Translations under genes and position numbers: made by a program | The notes under the pieces: model-generated | Seen by the model: the letters and a program-made list of their open reading frames with translations, nothing else | Told to the model about the DNA's origin: nothing | Database searches by the model: none | In this document: piece after piece, positions 38,087-50,410 of the stretch | How positions within the stretch are numbered: position 1 is the stretch's first letter | How the letters are laid out: each line of letters opens with the position of its first letter | Assembly: GCF_017654505.1 (NCBI RefSeq) | Contig: NC_054552.1 | Coordinates: 32,042,097 to 32,106,096 of the forward strand | DNA from: Polyodon spathula | Lineage: Eukaryota; Chordata; Actinopteri; Acipenseriformes; Polyodontidae | Reading direction: 5' to 3' | Length of the DNA: 64,000 bases

Positions 38087-40710
38087 GATAGGAATCAGTG
38101 AGGGGCTCCAGACATGGGTTTGACTTGTATTGTTAGTAAGCTCTCCTTCTCCTGAGCTGCACTTAGCCTCAGTGTGAATGAACTGAACTGAAGTGTGAGA
38201 ACAATCAGGCTGTTCCAATATAAAACCAGCCTGTGCTGCAGATTTAGAGAGCTTAGTTACGAGCATCTAAAGTACTGTTTCTGTGCATTTTATCTTAAAA
38301 CCATGGATCAACATTATGAACGTTTGAAGGGGGACCTTTCAAACATTCTCTGTGTGTAAAATAAATCAAGCAAATACACCAAACCTCCTCCTTGCATCGC
38401 TGTTGCAAAAGCACTGATTCTGCAGGCTTCTTTAAGAACTTTAGTGCGCACTGATGTTAGCCATAATGATGTCATGCATGTGGGCAGGGGTGTAATAACT
38501 TTAATCACAAGCCTCCCCACATGCTTAACTGAGCTTGCAAGATTGGCAGTCTCCAGTGGCGTTCCATGTCGTGAGAGTGAAGCCAAGTCCGTGTGAAATG
38601 AGGGCAGAGGTGCATCGACGAGCAGAGCCCAGAGATTGCAACAGCATTGAGAATGTGCTTGAGAACGATAACTAGCCAGCATTGCTACTGCTACCACCAG
38701 CCTTGAGGTTGCGTGCGCGATTATCACTATCATAAACAAAACAATTCTGTGTGTGTGTGTCTTCAGTCAGAAACCTATCTGCAACATCTACAGATCGGTG
38801 TCTGTGAAAGTGCTGATCAGTGGCTTTTAGACCTGGAGGGCCAATTTAAAACACGGGGTCTACAGAGACCTCCAAGAGTCAGGGTCAACGCTACCTACAG
38901 CCTGTATACAGGGATCTGTCAGGGCTGCAATGCCAGGGTGTGCTCCACCTGCTGTTTTATAACAGCCCCAAACCAGCTGTCATTGCAGTGGATGAGATTC
39001 ATCTATAAGCCACACCTGTCTGTTATGGGGCTGTAAAGCTGAGGGAACACAAAGCTACTTTTTCAGGAACAGTGGCTCCAGTCCTAGTTCCAGGAGACCA
39101 GGAGGCTAGTTTGAGGAGGCAACTTTGCTGTATCAAACCCCAAGTCTCCCCTGGTGTGCCATGCAGTGGCTTGAATCATGTGTCTTCTGAAACCAAGTTC
39201 CAAGCCACAAAGTGGGTGTGTGTTTCCTCACAGCTTAATAGAAACAGCAAGTGGAGCACACTGCTTCACTACCATGGAGTCTGGGATGACCTGACACTAG
39301 TGATGATCACAAGCAGTGCAGCTCGTCTGTAATCTAGGTGCATTACCGCATGTCTCCAAGCAGAGACAGCAGCAAGAAGTCTAAATTGTCATTAGTACAG
39401 AATGTAAAGAAAGAACACCACCCAAATAAGATGCCAAACATGAAATAATCAACTGAGACATTCATGTATGGTCCTATTCATTTTTTCCTCCCCTGAGAAT
39501 CTTACACATCCTTCTTCATTTTATTTTAAATTTCCTCTGTGATTTGGTTTCCTTTTCTAACGCAACCATTGATATAACTGCATTTCTGAAATATCAGACT
39601 GCTGTGATTTGTTGAATTAATTCGATTTGTGAATTAGTTCATTGTACTGCAAGTCATAATGGAGGGATTTTGCACACACTGAGGATTCTATAAAAACTTA
39701 AAAATATGTTGGCGGTGTGTATTGCTTATTTAAAAAAAGCTGGCAGGATTTTAAAGCTTTCTCTCATAAAGAGGCCAAACTGATGCCAACTCTTGTGCCG
39801 CTGTTTCGCGAGAAGAAGTAAAGAAAAAAAGATTTCACTTTTAACTTGAGACAGCTTTGATTAGAATGCTTATCTGTTCACCTATATGTCCAATTTCTTA
39901 GCTTCATTAATACTGTATAAACCCACTTTGTAGGCCAAGTTTAACAGAGAGGGCTTATAAGGTTACTGAGCTGCAGACAGTGCACACTTTGTGATAGGGT
40001 GAGATAAGTTATCTGAGTTCTGGTGTTTTCAAGACTGCCTGGGATGGCCATATTATAGACGCTTCCAATACCCAGAACAAATCATTCAGTTGAATAGCTA
40101 GTAACTTATTTGTCTTTTAGATAAACAATACGTACAATGATTGGCAAGGAATGGGTTTATATCTTACCTCATTCCATTTGGTCCCTGCTGTGCGCCACAG
40201 TTCGTCTCCTCCTCCCCAGCATTCTTGGCTTTGTCTAACAGGGAGGGTAGCTATTCTGCCCCCCTGTCTTCCCTACGATCAGCCTCTCCACTTATCTGCA
40301 GGCTAATTTAAGGGTTGGGGTACCTCGAATGGCGAGGCCAAAGACCAAAGAATGTAGTGTGAAAATATGTATAACGGAACAATGTTGTCTGGTCTAAGCT
40401 TTGATGAGTGGCATGAGTTTCCCGTCTTACTGAGAAGTGGGCAGTGCTGATCTGAATGGAAACTGGAGCAGTACCCATGGCCCTCAGTGGTAGCCGTTTG
40501 AGGCCTGGCTGTAAGCGCCAGCTTCACAGCTGCAGGCAATCCACTGGGCTGCCAACACGACGCCCTTGCACCCAATCATTTCACTGGGTAAAGGAAGTCC
40601 TCACAAAAACGTTTTCCACAGTCTGTTACGAGCAGAGCCCGTCCTCGTGCTTCAAGGCTGGACAGAGCAATGGCTGCGCTTGGTAATAGTTGGCATTCTT
40701 TATGTTCATT

Positions 40711-40742
<32 letters not shown>

Positions 40743-41112
40743 TAGTTTATTTAAGAAAATAATAATGAAACATGGAAAAAAAAATGTTCCAGAAGGAGAA
40801 AATAAAATGAATGAAAAGCAATTCCAGCAGAGTTTTACTCCAATAAAATGTATCAAAACAAGTATTACTTTGGTTTACAATTAATTAAGACAAGTCTCTT
40901 TCAATTTGCATTTTCAAGAGGTCTTGATGTTGAATTCAGCTCAGCTGTTGGCCACATTGATGTGATTATAGTTGTTTTTCTACCCAAAAATATCAAACAG
41001 CTACAGTAAAACACTGATACAGCTGAATTCTCCCCGACTGAACATATTCTGCTGCTAAGACATATGTCTGCTTATTCAAAAAGCCTCTGTCACTGGTTTC
41101 TAGAGATTTTGT
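38087..41112. other. Noncoding stretch, no recognised gene
   Basis: A 141-codon minus-strand open frame (38314-38739) and a 107-codon plus-strand frame (38713-39036) have no recognisable motif. A pure run of 27 A lies at 40711-40737, which could be a retroposon tail, but no element was identified upstream of it on the plus strand. Confidence 0.4.
40711..40737. repeat. A27 homopolymer
   Basis: Uninterrupted adenines. Lys-rich and Phe-rich frames over it are artefacts. Confidence 0.95.
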
Positions 41113-41417
41113 CTGGTGGCCAAAAGTTTTGCATCACCGAGAATTTTAGGATTGAGACATAATTACAAAAAATGAACATAATTTAGGTATTTAACATGTA
41201 ATCAAAGAAACTACAAAATGATATTGCATATGTCTACCGGATGCCATAATAGTAGCACACATTTTTCAAATTTGTCAGTTTTTCGTTAAGTATGTGGAAA
41301 ACTACAACGCGACATGTAATTCAATGTGTTAATGTTCCATTATTCAGCAGGTTTCATTCGACTTTATGAAACAAAGTTTGTTAATTCTAAAGGGTGATGC
41401 AAAACTTTTGGCTTATG
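41113..41417. mobile_element. Second copy of the Tc1-like MITE, diverged
   Basis: It has the same inner end motif GGCCAAAAGTTTTGCATCAC on the left and its complement near 41391-41411, with the same interior word order (ATGTAATCAAAGAAACT, GATATTGCA, GTCTACCGG, CCATAATAGTAGCACA). The outermost bases have decayed, so the TA duplication cannot be read. It lies in the same orientation as the copy at 37782. Confidence 0.88.
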
Positions 41418-41861
41418 TGGTTTTGCCTGAAACTCTAACTTTGGCTTTGGCTTCGTGGACATAAAATAAAAAGTAAAGCAATGCTTCAGCCTCATATATG
41501 CAAGATTTAATTGTCTAAAGGTACTGTTCACAGACTGGAATACAGGTATCACACACACGCGCCGTTTCTCTCACGCACACACAAATGCCAGCACAACAAT
41601 ATTTAATAACAGGCCACGAGCATTACCTCACCTTTCCAACAGAGATGCCAACAGACAACAACACTTGCCAAAGTCAATAGGATAATTAGCTATCCACTGC
41701 TTGTATATGATTAGGGTGTAACAGTATTATTTCATACAGCATTTAGGGTAAAAAGATTCCTGGACACAATTTTAAAAAATGAATGCTTTACCAACTAAAT
41801 AAGAACATTTGCGCTTTTTGTTATGAGGAATGTCTATCCAGCCATATATATATATATATTG

Positions 41862-42421
41862 CTCATAAGAGCCAACTTCCCAACGTCAAGGGAAACTGTG
41901 TTTAAAACAAACAGTGCAGGTACTTACAGGCTTTTTATGCCATGGTAACTGCACTCATTTATTTCTATTTCTATCCATTAATGTGCTTGTGATGTCATTT
42001 ACTACATAGTTAATGATTTAACGATCTACTGTTCCTTTCTCTTTAACCCTTCAGGCATCCTGGTATTGAGTCTGTTTATCCATTAGCTTGCCTTTAATCT
42101 TCTGTATTGCACATTATCTCATTTTTCTTTTTAAACTACAAAAGTCATGTTAGTTTTTGTAAAGTGTTGAACCATTGTTTGAGAGGTGGTTCTGTATTCT
42201 GTCATACCCGTCTCTCCTACATATTTTATTTTGTTAAAATTTTGGCAGAATATACCATTAACAAGGTTGCTAGTTTTGCATGACGGGTTTCTTAACAAAT
42301 ATATTTTGCATGCATTACACATGCTGTTACAGGTTTGAATGTCCTATAATGTGTCCATAATCTGTTTATGTGTACTGTGGACCACAATGTCAGCTACATT
42401 TGCATCTCTTCTAAAAGTGGG
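41862..42421 (-). mobile_element. Penelope-like element, 3' end remnant
   Basis: On the minus strand a decayed reverse-transcriptase/endonuclease C-terminus (42131-42421) is followed downstream by a 3' tail (41862-41955) containing CATGGCATAAAAAGCC, GTAAGTACCTGCACTG and CCCTTGACGTTGGGAAGTTG. Copies of this tail recur at 45031-45152 and 60541-60612. Penelope-like elements are retroelements with a reverse transcriptase and a GIY-YIG endonuclease; only the endonuclease end is left here. A short AT tract (41845-41859) lies beside the tail end. Confidence 0.75.
42131..42421 (-). pseudogene. GIY-YIG endonuclease fragment of a Penelope-like element
   Basis: One continuous minus-strand frame, broken by a single TAG, reads PTFRRDANVADIVVHS, then after the stop a Cys-rich linker (CNSMCNACK), NPSCKTSNLVNGIFCQ and KYVGETGMTEYR. 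The GIF and YVGETG blocks match the GIY-YIG active-site motif of Penelope-like elements, and the RR...ADIVVHS block matches the linker just after their reverse transcriptase. The endonuclease would nick target DNA during insertion. The stop, the short length and the missing reverse transcriptase show it is dead. The reading beyond 42421 remains open in places but is not recognisable. Confidence 0.7.
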
Positions 42422-42768
42422 TATGTACTGTATGTAATGAATAATGTGCATATGCATTAGTTCACTAATATCACACATTCCTTTCTTTATATGTACACGC
42501 TGAAAATATGAAAACATTCAGCAAGGGTTAAAATCAGCAACAAAAGTTAACAACAGCAAAAATGTCTTCATCATAATTTTGTTCAAGGGCAAGGAAATGG
42601 TAGGTTAGTGTTTTTAGCCAATGAGATTAAAATAGTGTTGCTTGGTTATTCAAAGCAGATGTTGTCTCTGCTCCAATCTCTGGAGCAGCAAAGAAACCAT
42701 AGCTTTTATTATTGATTGCTGATCCTCTGTTATGTTTGAGCTATCAGCGGGGCTCTGCAATGAGCTTA

Positions 42769-42769
42769 T

Positions 42770-42846
<77 letters not shown>

Positions 42847-42952
42847 GGAGAGAGAGGGGGGAGAGGGGAGGGGAGAGAGAGGGAGAGGAAAGGGGAGAGA
42901 GATGGGAGAGAGAGAGGGAGAGGGAGAGGGAGAGAGGGAGAGAGAGAGAGGG

Positions 42953-43008
<56 letters not shown>

Positions 43009-43270
43009 AGAGAGAGAGAGAGAAGGAGAGAGAGAGGAGGGAGAGAGAGAGAGGGAGAGGAGAGAGAGAGAGAGAGGAGAGAGAGGGGGAAGAGGGAGAG
43101 AGAGGGAGGGAGAGAGGGAGGGAGAGAGAATGAGGGAGACAGAGGGGGAGAGAGAAGGAGAGAAGAGAGAGAGAGAGAGGGAGAGAGAGAGAGGGAGAGA
43201 GAGAGGAGAGAGAGGGGGAAGAGGGAGAGAGAGTGAGGGAGAGAGAGAGAGGGGGGGGGGGGGGGGGGGG
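42769..43270 (+). repeat. 500-bp homopurine GA/GGGA tract ending in G20
   Basis: The plus strand is almost purely A and G for 500 bases; I count about four pyrimidines (near 42903, 43131, 43140 and 43234). It begins with (GA)n, mixes GGGAGA and GGAGAG blocks, and ends with 20 consecutive G. An internal stretch near 43074-43105 recurs near 43202-43233, a local duplication of about 128 bases. Arg/Glu-rich and Ser/Leu-rich open frames of up to 184 codons over it are artefacts. Such tracts can form triplex or quadruplex structures. Confidence 0.97.
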
Positions 43271-45030
43271 TTAACTAGTGAGCGGTCCTGCTGAGCCAAA
43301 TAAAACAGAACATTTTCCAAAGTTGGTTTTGATATCTGTCCACTTGTTTATTGGTAATTTGGTCTTACATGTTTTCATATGTTTGCAACGAAACAAACAT
43401 GCATGTGTGTCTCGCTTTTTTATGTATACATAACAAAAATCACAGGTTTGTTATATTATTCAATTCCTGAGGGAAGAGCATACCTGCATTTTGGATTCTG
43501 TGACTCGTGAGAGAAGCAGAAGAAGCTCTTAATGTTTCTATCTGCCGGGATCTATACAACATGTCTGAAAGCAACCCTCTCAGTGGAATGGAATCTGAAA
43601 TATTCCCCACAATACCACAGTGCAGCAATTATTCCAGCTCCTGGTTTGAGGCCAAGACAGTAAGACGACAGTGTGTGCTAACAGGGTCAAAATGTTTATA
43701 CAATCAAAACAGAAAGAGGGCTGCCTCTGCTGGGGGCTTCTACCTTGTGCAAAACAAAATAAAACTCTCTCTACTGTCAGGTTCCTTAACATAGTGACAT
43801 ATAGTGGCGAGTAGTGAGAGGGCAAAGACTTTACCGTAAAGTTGTGAACCCATTTTAACTTTTAAGTATTTATATTAAAAAAAATAATAATTGCATCAAA
43901 TATATTTGTTGACACAGTGGTAAATGTGGCATTGGCACGCTAGCTTAAGAGTCATAACAGGAAGAATAAAGTACTGGCCAGTGAATGATTATGAAGTTAC
44001 TTAAATGACCTTTTTGTTGAAAATCTGTTTAACTGACTATAACCAGACTCATGCAAATTGCTCAGTAATGCTTTGTTACTATTATTTGCACAGCCCTCGA
44101 TTACGATTAATCTTGAACTACCTTAACTAACCTGTGAACCATGTCGTGCCAGAAACAAACAAGAACTAGAACAGTTTCATCAGTATCAGACTTTATTTAA
44201 TTCAGCAAAACAGGCTTCCTTAAATGAAACATTTTCAACATTCTTTAAATGCCTTGTGATGCAAAGCTTTGTGAACAAGGCCTGCTGTTTCAAAGGTTGG
44301 TGTGGGTTTGAACATTTTCAATTGCAGTTGTGAAACTTTTGAAACACGTTGCCAAGTGAAATGAAATGATCCTGCAGTGATAAAAAAAACAATAAATAAA
44401 AAACTAAATAAATAAACAGATGAAGGTAACTCACCAGAAAGTTCAATACAGCCACTCACAGTCTCTCCCCCTGGCGGTTAACACAGGAGAAACAATTTTC
44501 TGCACTAAAAAAACCCTGACGTTCACATTCTTTCCAGATTTCCCCCTGTGTCTCTTTCCTTGATGGTACTACTGATACTTTTCACTCACAAGCTACAATT
44601 AACTGGCTCAGCCCTTTAAAAAAAAAAAAGGTTTGCGGACTTTGAAAGGAGAAAAAAAACCCTTTGCTGCCAGTGTGTCTGCCTCCCAGGTCCTGACAAC
44701 ATCCGATGGTTCATGTTATCAGGCCTGGCTGGGCTACATGGGCAGACATGAAGCTAAACAAGGCAGTGTTTATCTCACCGAGGCTGTATTCATTACACAG
44801 TGGGATGGAGAACTCCCCGGCACCACTTAAATCTCTGCCTGGCATGGGAAAGTTATAGCAGACCCCTGTTTCACAATAGCCTTCTGCTGCAGTAACATGC
44901 CAGACAGAATCACAATGCTGCAACAATTTCTGCTTCACACAGCATCCTTTCAGCCCTTTGCTGCTAGGCCTTGCCAGATTAGGGAGTGAGCAGCACTATC
45001 TAGAAGTATGGAATTTGCATTAAGTGAGTG
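43271..45030. other. Noncoding stretch, nothing recognised
   Basis: Open frames are short and unrecognised. No element or exon-like segment was identified. Confidence 0.4.
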
Positions 45031-45152
45031 TAGTTGTCATGGCATTGAAAGCCTATAAGTACCTCCACTGTTTGTTTTCAAGCACATTTTCCCTTGACGA
45101 AGGTATATTAAATGTTGGGAAGTTGGCTCTTTACACAACAATGTGAATGATC
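45031..45152 (+). mobile_element. Penelope-like 3' tail, solo copy
   Basis: It contains CATGGCATTGAAAGCC, TATAAGTACCTCCACTG, TTTTCCCTTGACGAAGG and GTTGGGAAGTTGGCTCTT in the order of the tail at 41862-41955, on the opposite strand. No coding remnant is visible upstream, so it is 5'-truncated. Confidence 0.75.
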
Positions 45153-46883
45153 ATCTTTCACATGTAGTTCATTGCAGCGTCCTTAACTATCCGGATACTC
45201 TTGTAATCGCAGTTGAATTGGAATTGTAGTGATTGAGACTGGGGCTGTGGCAGTACAGTTCTCACACACAGTTGGAAAAATATATATAAAATATTCCTGT
45301 AAACACTGTTTGTTTTTCATCTCCACCGAATTTGAAGCTTCAAATAAACGAAAGTCATTTATTTTAGCTATTGTGACTATTCGGCCACAATCATGCGTTT
45401 TATTAAGTTCAGTGCTACGTGCTGACAGTTAGATATTTAAATCTGCATGGCTCATGTCTTCAACTAGAGTGTACATGATATTCTTTTTGTGTGTACAGGC
45501 TTTCTGTGTGAACTGTTTGTCTACATGGTGCCAGTTGACAAAGAGAACCATGCATGCTTTTATTCAAAACAAACAGTCATTTAAAAAGCACCCCAATATA
45601 GCTGAACTGTTGAATTAAGAGGGAAAAAAAGATACAGAGACGGTTTGTTGAAGAGAAAAACAACTGCTGGATGTGCAGTTCATCTAGAGAGGGCCGCATT
45701 GTTGGTCTCCAGGGGCTGTATCATGGAGGACCACTGGTGCAGAGACTCCTCAGTGAAAGAAGACTGAGTATTAACTTTCATTTCATAAAAAAACCTACAT
45801 CCTCTTCCTGACTCACCATTGGGGTTAGGTTTGACTAGTAGCCAAACCCTCAGCATAATTCAACTCAGGTTGCAGGGTTGGTTACGGCAAAGCTGCAGTA
45901 TCGCAAATAAAGGAATGTTCTAACAGCAGTCAGAATATTAAAGGCATTCCTTCTGATGGAAAGCAGAAGCAGCAGAAGACACCCGGCAGTCTTTATCTGT
46001 GGACACAAAAGCCATTATCAACAGGCTGTCTGATGTGGCTGGTGGCTCTACCAGGTCTAAAATCCAGTCTGAAACCCTTCCTGGAAGAAACTGCCATCAT
46101 CTCTCATATAGGCCTTCCTTTCTCTCTTATCTCCAAAGACAGTAGTTCTGACTGGGCTAGACGGAGACAGAGTCTGTTTTGACTCGTATTTCCCAAAGCA
46201 AAACCACGTCCACATTCGTAGCAAAACAGCAAAATGCATTGGTTTAGAAGTCTTAAAACAAATCCTCCTTATTCCTTGAAGCATGTTAGAGCTATGGACA
46301 ATGTCTTTGTTGTGGCTAATGTTTCCTTGGAATACAGCCCAACAGATTTATTTAAGAATCATGACCCAGGCAGTTGCAGTTCATACAGTAGCCGCTGTGT
46401 TTGAACTGTGTTAGCCTGGTGGAATAACTTTGGATCCTCACACCCATCGTAAGAGCCCAGGACACTCTTACAGAGTCATTGATGTGGAGGTGGGTGGGCG
46501 TTGACTATAAACCTGAATGCATGCAGTTTACTTTAATGGCCTGAGTACGACAATGAAAATGTCAGCAGCCCAGATGAGAGGAACATTTGCTTCCAAATGG
46601 CTTTTCAAACCCTCAATGCAGAACTAAATTGCTATTGATTGGTAATACTCAATATTAAAGATGAGGGGCGGGCAGCTTTTCCTGTTTTGAAATCAACACA
46701 TTAATGAATGGATTTATTTAATACCTGCCGACAAATACTTCTTAAAGGCAAGTATGAGTATCAGCTGCTCCTGGTATTTAGAGAGCAAGATTTTAACCTT
46801 AAAGAAAGAAATACGCAACACGTTTTGTCATTTCCTATGCCTTAGCACTTGAAAACTCTTGACAATAGAAGAAAGAAGTTTGG
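45153..46883. other. Noncoding stretch, no recognised gene
   Basis: Only short open frames. No splice-bounded candidate exon or named repeat was found. Confidence 0.4.

Positions 46884-46944
<61 letters not shown>
46884..46944. repeat. (ATT)n microsatellite at a SINE tail
   Basis: About 20 ATT units. It is the expanded 3' tail of the minus-strand SINE that follows. Confidence 0.95.
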
Positions 46945-46946
<2 letters not shown>

Positions 46947-47075
46947 TTGTCAATAGCAGACAATTTTACGTGACTTACAGAGACTAGGGGGTGAGCTATG
47001 CATCACAACTGCTGCTGCAGTCACTTACAATAGGACCTTGGTTTTACATCTCATCCAAAGGATGGATTACAGAGA
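46945..47075 (-). mobile_element. SINE 3' part with a different tail
   Basis: On the minus strand the body words AGGTCCTATTGTAAGTGACT, GATGCATAGCTCA and CCTAGTCTCTGTAAGTCAC match the copy at 33143-33388. The 3' end then reads TTGTCTGCTATTGACAAATT instead of the CTATGAAAGGC tail. The head is missing. It is therefore a truncated copy of a sister subfamily. Confidence 0.75.
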
Positions 47076-50000
47076 TGAAGACCCCACACACACACCCTCT
47101 CCAAGTTGCATATTTCTACTTCCAATTCCCCTCTGCAGGAGGTCTTCATCCTGAGCATAGGGTTTATCCTTGCATTATTGGACTGCCATTCCTACCGCCC
47201 AGAGAGATGTGTGAACAGACTGATGCAGTTCCTCCACACCCAGCATGTCTCAGATCCAACATGATGGAAGGACTACCTGGGAACCGGTGACCCGTTTGCC
47301 CCAGTGGAAACCTGATATGATACGACGTGGAGAGAAGTGGAATTCACAGCCTTTTTGGGGAATAATCTTCCCGCTTCTGGGTCAGGATGAGAGGGGGAGA
47401 TGATAACATTCCTGGCAGAACAGCTATGAAGAGAGTCTTGAAGGAGAGAGGTATTTCCATGGGTAACACAGCCAACATCCACTGCAGAAGAAGGTCAATG
47501 CCAATGTGATTTACACTTCAGAAGTCCCCCCCCCCCTCCAGTATAAATTAAGGATGCAAAACTAGAGGGTATTTGCATTTTTTTGTCAAACAGAGCATTG
47601 CATCAAGAGACACGGACCTGAAGAACCAAATAAGGGAATTGTAATTTCTGTTCAGACTAGATTGTGGAAAATAATAAGCTTGCATTGAACAATTGCATTG
47701 TCCAAATGCAGGTGAATAAAAACAAATCTTGGAGCAATATTACAGGATGGACTGCTTGTGAACTGGACAAACCACTGTGGATACAGAACTGCCTTTACAC
47801 CTATGAAAAGAAGGAAGCGATTCAGCCTGTTCAGAGCAGGGCTAAGCAATCCGAGTGCATGCATAAATAATGAATAGTTATTCAAATGATGCCTTGCATT
47901 ACCGGTTTCCATGGTAATGAATCATTTTGTCTTTTCTGGTGCCAGAATAAACATTAAGCACAAACACCCCTTCAAGTAATATCCAGTACGGCCACAGCTC
48001 CACAATTTGTTAGAGAAATATCCAGGGCCCAAACTGAGGACTTTGGTTCCAGATCTGGGCTTTCTCAGTTAAAACTAAAGCCATATACCCAGTTCATTTA
48101 CTGTAAACGTATTCCAGTGTGATACAGCTTCAAAGGTAGAACAAGGTCCCATAGCTTTTAATTATACAGGAAGAATTCAATTGGTATTCCTGCAGAGACC
48201 TGTGATGAGGAGCCCCAATACGCTTTACAATTATAAACCAGGACAGGATTCTGAAAGTATTGTCATTGTAACTGGTGTTTGTTTTCTTTTTTCTTTTAAG
48301 AAGGAAGTTGTGCTAATAAAGATTTGAGTAAAACCACTTAAACAAAAGAAAGAATGGGACACACAGTCCTTTGGAACAGGGGGTTCCACAGCCTTTCTAT
48401 ACAGTAAGAGGAAGCCTGGACACCACTGGAGGTAACAAGCCATCAGTAGCACTGGATCTATGCGAACAAGAATGAGGTTTCCATTTTGCAGCACATCAAC
48501 TGAGTTCTGTAGGGGAGTCTTATTGATTTCTATGGGCAAACAGAAAAACTGTTCCCCTGCCACTGTCTACCAGGCATTGTATTTTAACTTTTAAACAGCC
48601 TTGCAAAAGCACCCCTTGACAAACTGTACAACAGCATGGACTGTGTTAAATGACAGTGGTGTTTGTTACCATAGTGTAACAGACAGCACATGACATCACC
48701 ATTTGTTCCCTAGGGGCTGTCCTGCTTCAGCCTCTTCGATTTCCGAAGTTCACCCTGGTGCACTGAACAATACCGTCCCTTGACTGAACTGTAACATTTG
48801 GATTTCCCAGCAGACCTTTCTGCTCGATGGCATGGGATGGACAAAGAGTTTATTTTTTTGAGTTGTTGTTGATATGGCATAAATTACACAGTGGGTATTC
48901 CTGGCGTGGGTGTGAGGGTCTGATGCTATTTGTCAGTTTGGCAAATATTGAGCAAAATATGCTTCTAGTTACTGAATGCAGATTGCATGAGATTGCACTG
49001 TCATGAACTACTGTTTACCGTTTAGTGTTTACTGTTACCAAATAATAAATGCAAACCATTTCCTATTCCGCTCCTAAACGCGCGACTCCCTTGAGAGAGT
49101 GCCATTTGTTAAAGGCATGCTCTTTCTCAGCTGTGTAATCTATAGCTTGCTCTAAGGAAACACAGACTCGGGAGAGCAACATGTACACTGGGCAGCCCTT
49201 GCAGGTGTCTCCTTTCTCAAGATGCCCTTTACATCAGCATACGTGTCAATTCTATGGCTAGGCTATTCTGGAACCCACTCAGCATCAGGCCAAGAGTGAG
49301 AAGGTTCGCAAGTGTATTAGAAGCCATTGAAGTTGTTGTATTAATGAACATCATTAAGTATACCTATATACAGATGTGCAGTGAGTTACGCAGGAGATAA
49401 CAGCTTTTGAAGTACAATGAAATGACTTCTTGATATGCTTCAGTACCTATTCCATTCAACATTCACTGTGCATTATATTCCATAGGAATAAGACATCCCT
49501 CTTTCCAGGGCTTTTCTGAAAACAAGATGTTGCTTTCAAGTAACATCACATCAATCCTTGTTAATTCTGCCTTCAGAAAAGTATTTAATGCTCAGCTATA
49601 GATGTTACATGTAGCAGGACTAGCACATATCATCAGTCTTACTGGATTTAAGGCATTTTCTTCCTCTACCTCTCAGCCTGCAGACGCAATACATCCATCA
49701 GCTCCCTCCCCCACGAACTGTAGTCACTATTTATATAATGAAGGCTTGTCTGAGTCCACATTCAGACATTAAAGAAAATACGTGGAAAAAATATTGCCCC
49801 GCAGGCAATTTTTATTAACGAGTCTAGGAATTTTGTTTCATAGCTGAGTGCCAAAAGGGTCTCTGTTTTTGTCAACAGGCTGTCGGCTGTCTTTTAAAAT
49901 ACCATTTGTCGTGATTTTTGTTGGGACAGCAGCTCCGCTAGCATTCCACCAGTCAAGACATTAATGGGAAGTTTGGACATTCTACAGGAATATAGGGGAA

Positions 50001-50410
50001 GTGGTAATAAATTCACTTCTTCTTATAAAAATAATACAAATGTTGACCATAGTTTTCCGGTTGAGAAGCCGCACAGTCTGTCTCGTAAATCCAGGCAGAT
50101 GTTTACAGGTTCAAAGTATTCCACTGTGTCTGTCTCCCTGGCGTTACTGTCCTGGAGCCCTTTTCTCATTCTTCGGCTTTGTTATCAAATAGCTTACGCA
50201 ATATCAGATGAAAACACTGATTTTATTTCTTTCCAATTTGTTCCAATTGTATTTGTCCATTTGGACAAGATCTAAACATTACATGTTTATCCTGCCTCAA
50301 TAATCTAAGAAAATTAATAGTTTTATTCTGTGGTACTTCTTCAATATATCGGGTGCACCCACAACACTGGTCAGCTTGGGCTATGGGGATAACAAAAACC
50401 TGAACCTCTA
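47076..50410. other. Noncoding stretch, no recognised gene
   Basis: Several open frames of 60-110 codons lack recognisable motifs. A C-run lies near 47527-47537. No mobile element was identified. Confidence 0.4.

Noticed and set aside
38314..38739. 141-codon minus-strand frame
   Set aside because: No recognisable domain, and Cys/Ala-rich stretches look like a chance reading; no splice or promoter support.
42732..43320. Long open frames of 130-184 codons rich in Arg/Glu or Ser/Leu
   Set aside because: They are translations of the GA/GGGA simple repeat on both strands, with no start context or unique sequence.
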